Below are positions 58,298-64,000 of a stretch of DNA of 64,000 nucleotides, piece by piece. Position 1 is the first letter of the stretch, and each line of letters begins with the position of its first letter. A program made the position numbers and the translations under genes. The notes beneath the pieces are model-generated. The model was not told where the DNA came from, ran no database searches, and worked only from the letters and a program-made list of their open reading frames with translations. Source of the stretch: Microvirga roseola (GTDB taxonomy: Bacteria > Pseudomonadota > Alphaproteobacteria > Rhizobiales > Beijerinckiaceae); NCBI RefSeq assembly GCF_020866965.1, contig NZ_JAJATX010000016.1, forward strand, positions 1 to 64,000, given 5' to 3'.

Positions 58298-60271
58298 GTG
58301 GGCGTGATGCTCGATAGCGTGACGCAGGCGTCTGATTTCCTGGTCAGCACCGGGGATATGGGCGAGCGCATCCGGGCGCATGACTGGTCAGGAACCCCTG
58401 TCGGCCCCATTGGGACGTGGCCGCACTCCCTACGGACAGCCGTAGGGATGATCCTTCATTCCAAGTTCCCGACGTTTCTGGTCTGGGGACCGGAGCTCAC
58501 GGCCTTCTACAACGATGCATACCGCCCGATACTGGGGATCAAGCCCGACGCCCTGGGCCGACCGTTCCGGGAGATCTGGTCGGAAGCATGGGATGTCATC
58601 GGGCCGATTGCCGAACGCGCCCTTGCAGGCGAAGCGAGCTATTTCGAGGATCTGCCGATTGTTCTCGACCGGAACGGCTCTCCCGAACAGACATGGTGGA
58701 CCTTCTCCTACAGCCCGGTTCATGACGAGACTGGCCAGATCGCAGGCGTGCTGTGCATCGTCCATGAAACGACTTCCAAGGTTTTGGGCGAGCAGAGACT
58801 CGAGTTTCTCGTCCGGCTGAGCGACCGCCTACGCAACTTGCACGAACCGGTCGATATCATCGTGGCGGCCCAGCAGATGCTCGGAGAGCAGTTGGGTACA
58901 AGCCGGGTCGGCTATGGTGAAGTCGAGGTGACGGCCCGCTACTTCACCACTGAGCGCAACTGGACTGATGGCACAGTCGCCCATCACATCGGAACGCACG
59001 ACCTGACGGCCTTCGGCCCGGAGATCCACGGCGCCCTCAAGCGCGGAGAAACGCTGGTGGTGCATGATGTAGGGAAGGATTCCCGCACCAATTCACCCGA
59101 AGGCCTCATTGCATTCGGCCATCTTCAGACGGCGGCTCTGGTCACGGTTTCTCTGCTCAAGCGTGGACGCATGGTGGCAGCGCTTTACGTTCACGATAGG
59201 GAGCCCCGCCTCTGGAGCGATAGCGAGGTCAAGCTGGTCGAGGATGTGGCCGAGCGAACCTGGGACGCCGTCGAGCGCGCCAGGTCCGAGGCAGCGCTGC
59301 GTAAGAGCGAAGAGCGACTTCAGCTGGCGCTCGAAGCCTCGATTGCCGTCGGCGCGTGGGACTGGGATATTCAGTCCGACCAGATCTATTCCGACGAAAG
59401 ATTCGCCTATCTCTTCGGCCTTGATCCGGTCCAAACGGCCGCAGGCATGCCGCTTTCGCGTTTCGTCGGTGGCATCCACCCTGAAGACCGCCAGAGAGCT
59501 GTCCTTGCCATCGACCATGCCATCGCCACGGGCGAAGTATACGCTGCGGAATACCGCACTATCGACCTGAAGGGGCATATCCATTGGGTTCTGGCAAGAG
59601 GTCGCTGCTATCATGTGGCGGGACAGCCGGTACGTTTTCCCGGCATCATTGTTGATGTCACGGACCGTAAGAAGGCCGAGGAGCACCGGGAACTGCTCAT
59701 CAACGAGTTGAACCACCGCGTGAAGAATACCCTCGCCACCGTGCAGTCCATTGCATCGCAAACCCTGCGCAATGCGGACGCCATGGCAGACGCGCGCGCA
59801 GCCCTGGAGGCACGTCTCTTCGCCCTCTCCCGTGCCCATGACGTGCTCACGCGGGAAAACTGGGAGGGCGCCGGCCTGAGGGATATCGTCACGGAGGCTC
59901 TTGCTCCCTATTGCCACGACCGGGAGAACCGCCTGCATGTGAATGGTCCGGATCTGCGCCTGTCCCCGCGCATGGCTCTGGCCATCGCCATGGCCCTGCA
60001 GGAACTCGCGACAAATGCGGTGAAATACGGCGCTCTTTCGAATACCTCCGGCGAGGTCCGCATCGCGTGGTCCACGGTACAGGAGGGCAACATGCAACGG
60101 CTCCACCTGACCTGGATCGAGAGCGGCGGCCCGCCCGTGGAGCCGCCCAGGCGCCGAGGCTTCGGCACCCGCCTCATCGAGCGCAGCCTCGCCCATGACC
60201 TGGGTGGGCAGGTGGGGATCGCATTCGAGCCCATGGGCGTCACCTGTACGGTCGATACTCTGCTGACATAA
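58298..60271 (+). CDS. HWE-family sensor histidine kinase (PAS-GAF-PAS)
   Basis: 657-aa cytoplasmic kinase. N-terminal PAS domain (about 30-160; FLVWGPELTAFYNDAYRPIL), a GAF domain (about 170-320), a second PAS/PAC (about 330-460; GAWDWDIQSDQIYSDERF) and the HWE kinase core. The phosphorylated histidine is in LLINELNHRVKNTLA; the kinase ATP part includes ELATNAVKYGAL and the W-x-E (TWIESGG) motif. It has no membrane segments. Kinases of this class often answer light or general stress and act on single-domain regulators. Start GTG 58298 or ATG 58307. No cognate regulator adjoins. Confidence 0.92.
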   Translation: MGVMLDSVTQASDFLVSTGDMGERIRAHDWSGTPVGPIGTWPHSLRTAVGMILHSKFPTFLVWGPELTAFYNDAYRPILGIKPDALGRPFREIWSEAWDVIGPIAERALAGEASYFEDLPIVLDRNGSPEQTWWTFSYSPVHDETGQIAGVLCIVHETTSKVLGEQRLEFLVRLSDRLRNLHEPVDIIVAAQQMLGEQLGTSRVGYGEVEVTARYFTTERNWTDGTVAHHIGTHDLTAFGPEIHGALKRGETLVVHDVGKDSRTNSPEGLIAFGHLQTAALVTVSLLKRGRMVAALYVHDREPRLWSDSEVKLVEDVAERTWDAVERARSEAALRKSEERLQLALEASIAVGAWDWDIQSDQIYSDERFAYLFGLDPVQTAAGMPLSRFVGGIHPEDRQRAVLAIDHAIATGEVYAAEYRTIDLKGHIHWVLARGRCYHVAGQPVRFPGIIVDVTDRKKAEEHRELLINELNHRVKNTLATVQSIASQTLRNADAMADARAALEARLFALSRAHDVLTRENWEGAGLRDIVTEALAPYCHDRENRLHVNGPDLRLSPRMALAIAMALQELATNAVKYGALSNTSGEVRIAWSTVQEGNMQRLHLTWIESGGPPVEPPRRRGFGTRLIERSLAHDLGGQVGIAFEPMGVTCTVDTLLT

Positions 60272-60272
60272 G

Positions 60273-60300
60273 AAAAGCCCGCACATTCATGCGGGCTTTT
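60273..60300. terminator. Bidirectional terminator after the histidine kinase
   Basis: 11-bp perfect stem (AAAAGCCCGCA at 60273-60283, TGCGGGCTTTT at 60290-60300) directly after the stop codon. Its A/T ends serve the kinase and the convergent small membrane protein gene. Confidence 0.92.
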
Positions 60301-60327
60301 CCGATTGGGAAGGCGTCCGGCAGGTCC

Positions 60328-60575
60328 TCAGAGATGGGCCATGATGGCCTCGATCCCCTCCAGGATTGCTGCGGGCGACGTGCCGAGGGTCGTCAGGATA
60401 AGATCCAGCAGCCAGTAGGTGCCGAACAGAATGGTCGGGACGAGAATCCAGCCAAGGATCTCCTCGAACCAGACGCGCCGGCGGCGACGGACCTCGCGCT
60501 TTTCGCGCCAGGACAGTCTCGCCGGAGCGGTGAGGCTGGAAGAGGCCTGAAGCGGCCCCTCGTGAAGCTCTGTCG

Positions 60576-60579
<4 letters not shown>
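60328..60579 (-). CDS. Small membrane protein downstream of clpA
   Basis: 83-aa protein with a long basic N-terminal part (REKREVRRRRR) and one hydrophobic helix (about residues 42-65). No family known. Its start (ATG 60577-60579) overlaps the clpA stop codon by 4 bp, so it is translated with clpA. It may be an unrecognised partner of the Clp system, or only a passenger. Confidence 0.65.
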
Positions 60580-63038
<2,459 letters not shown>

Positions 63039-63071
63039 TGGCTTGTCCTTTATGAGACCTCATAGTCCCGG

Positions 63072-63467
63072 CTAATTCTTTTCCATTACACACTGCAGAG
63101 GGTGCTGGTGCTTCCGGGCGAAATCCATCACCTGGGTCACCTTCGTCTCCGCAACTTCGTACGTAAAAACTCCACATTCCCCCACGCCGTTCTGGTGCAC
63201 ATGGAGCATAATCCGGGTCGCGTCTTCACGGTCTTTGTTGAAGAAACGCTCCAGCACGTGAACCACGAACTCCATGGGGGTGTAATCGTCGTTCAAGAGG
63301 AGAACGCGGTACAGGTTCGGCCGTTTCGTGCGCGGTTTGGCTTTTGTGATGATGGCCGTATTCGAGCGACCGCCGCCATCGTCGCCTCCAGGAGGTTGCG
63401 ACCCGCCGGCCGCAGACAGGAATCCCTGCTCCGACCTGGCCCGACTGTCCTGAGCTAACCGCACCAT
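63072..63467 (-). CDS. clpS: Clp protease adaptor ClpS
   Basis: 131-aa N-end rule adaptor that brings substrates to ClpA. The core has [17 protein letters not shown] (ND-D for the alpha-amino group) and [13 protein letters not shown]; a disordered Gly-rich N-terminal extension of about 45 residues precedes it. It is the first gene of the clpS-clpA-small membrane protein operon. The start ATG is near 63467; a shorter start is possible. Confidence 0.95.
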   Translation of the reverse strand: MVRLAQDSRARSEQGFLSAAGGSQPPGGDDGGGRSNTAIITKAKPRTKRPNLYRVLLLNDDYTPMEFVVHVLERFFNKDREDATRIMLHVHQNGVGECGVFTYEVAETKVTQVMDFARKHQHPLQCVMEKN

Positions 63468-63668
63468 GATGTAACGACCGACCCCTCGTTCTTCCTCTGC
63501 CCTGCCCCGCGGTCCACGCCTTCACTCCGGCCACGGCACATAGCCAAATGTATAGTCGCTCGCTTCGGTTCGCTAGATCAACCAGATGGGTGGTCGCAGG
63601 CATGATGGGAAGAGCGACATCTTGGGCACTCCCGTGACCCGGCGCAGCGGGGTATGGCCAGAACGCAA

Positions 63669-63693
63669 AACGCCCGGCTCACGGCCGGGCGTT
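63669..63693. terminator. Terminator downstream of the phasin gene
   Basis: 10-bp stem (AACGCCCGGC at 63669-63678, GCCGGGCGTT at 63684-63693) with a short T tract (TTTT) in the leftward direction. It lies 36 bp past the phasin stop. Confidence 0.8.
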
Positions 63694-63729
63694 GCATCAG
63701 GAATAAGGAGTAAGGAAGAACGGCCGGGA

Positions 63730-64000
63730 TCAGACCGCGGGCGCCTTGGGCAGGAGACCCTCGTAGGGTTTAAAGGTCTCGCTGGCGAGCGCGGAGTAGA
63801 GCGCCCCCATCTTGGCCGATTGGCTGACGAGGCTGTCGCAGGTCCCCTTCACATAGGCGGCCTGGACTTCCATGACCTTGTCGAGGGACTGGACCTCGAG
63901 CAGCTTCTCGACCACCGAGGAGCTCTGCTCGAAGGACTTCCGGGCGAAATCGGCCGACTCGGTCGCGATCGCCTGGGCATTGCTTGAAAAGGCTCCAAAG
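63730..64000 (-). CDS. Phasin family protein, 5' end outside window
   Basis: C-terminal 89 codons of a phasin-like protein; the 5' end lies beyond 64000. The visible part (SNAQAIATESADFARKSFEQSSSV, then QSLDKVMEVQAAYVKG) is the phasin_2 pattern: helix that coats polyhydroxyalkanoate granules. It suggests the cell stores PHB-type polymers. Complete proteins are usually 110-150 aa. Confidence 0.85.
   Translation of the reverse strand, partial: FGAFSSNAQAIATESADFARKSFEQSSSVVEKLLEVQSLDKVMEVQAAYVKGTCDSLVSQSAKMGALYSALASETFKPYEGLLPKAPAV

Overview
The window is GC-rich chromosomal DNA from an alphaproteobacterium. Gene content and order (guaA/guaB cluster, pyrB-pyrC', plsY, dprA, topA, rnr, rpmG, divK, DUF3572, dinB, EipB/DUF1849, phasin, HWE histidine kinase, clpS-clpA) point to the Hyphomicrobiales. 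Methylobacteriaceae, perhaps Microvirga, is my best guess; this is inference from gene families, not from a marker gene. No rRNA, tRNA, CRISPR array, integrase or complete insertion sequence was recognised.

Layout. 1-510: an RpiB-family sugar-phosphate isomerase. 569-4506: the accessory part of the window. Here the 3' end of guaA (the GMP synthase gene, reading leftward) is followed by two short elements placed head to tail. Each is about 2 kb and each is bounded by a copy of the last codons of guaA (569-584, 2691-2705, 4491-4506). The two elements share about 390 bp of non-coding right end and a shorter left end, but carry different cargo: a possible HEPN-like protein, a 76-aa protein and a P-loop kinase in one; a DUF2971 protein and a 140-aa protein in the other. 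Neither encodes an integrase. They look like non-autonomous islands mobilised in trans at the guaA attachment site, and they are the main discovery candidate here. 4495-9677: guaA, an RsmB-type rRNA methyltransferase, a small lipoprotein, a MAPEG protein and guaB. 9841-13155: an MFS exporter, a Tat-exported dienelactone hydrolase-like protein and a sugar 1-dehydrogenase. 13198-17226: rlmE, ppx/gppA, an aminotransferase and an orphan methyltransferase. 17311-20134: efp with epmA and epmB, a translation-factor beta-lysylation module. 20141-24784: ktrA-ktrB potassium uptake, an SPW-repeat protein, arfB, an AEC transporter and a small conserved protein.

24831-29268: dprA (broken by three frameshifts), plsY, a dihydroorotase-like gene lacking the metal-binding HxH motif, a DUF4406-like protein and pyrB. 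29378-42019: aidB-like acyl-CoA dehydrogenase, topA, two membrane proteins, parE, rnr, a DUF983 protein, a NUDIX hydrolase, a frameshifted LysE-type exporter and rpmG. 42438-50305: mostly small stress or envelope genes, two microproteins, a possible 98-bp TA-flanked inverted-repeat element, an FtsH paralogue, a FUSC-type membrane protein and an alpha/beta hydrolase. 50310-58130: adenine deaminase, divK, DUF3572, dinB, eipB, a RidA protein, a glycerophosphodiesterase and a FemAB/GNAT-like protein. 58298-64000: an HWE-family histidine kinase, clpA and clpS with a small membrane protein, and the 3' part of a phasin gene cut by the window end.

Functional themes are purine and pyrimidine metabolism (guaA, guaB, ade, pyrB, pyrC'), translation and RNA quality control (efp/epmAB, arfB, rlmE, rsmB-like, rnr, rpmG) and proteolysis (clpAS, FtsH paralogue). 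Two coding genes (dprA and the lysE-like gene) carry frameshifts; these could be true decay or consensus errors.
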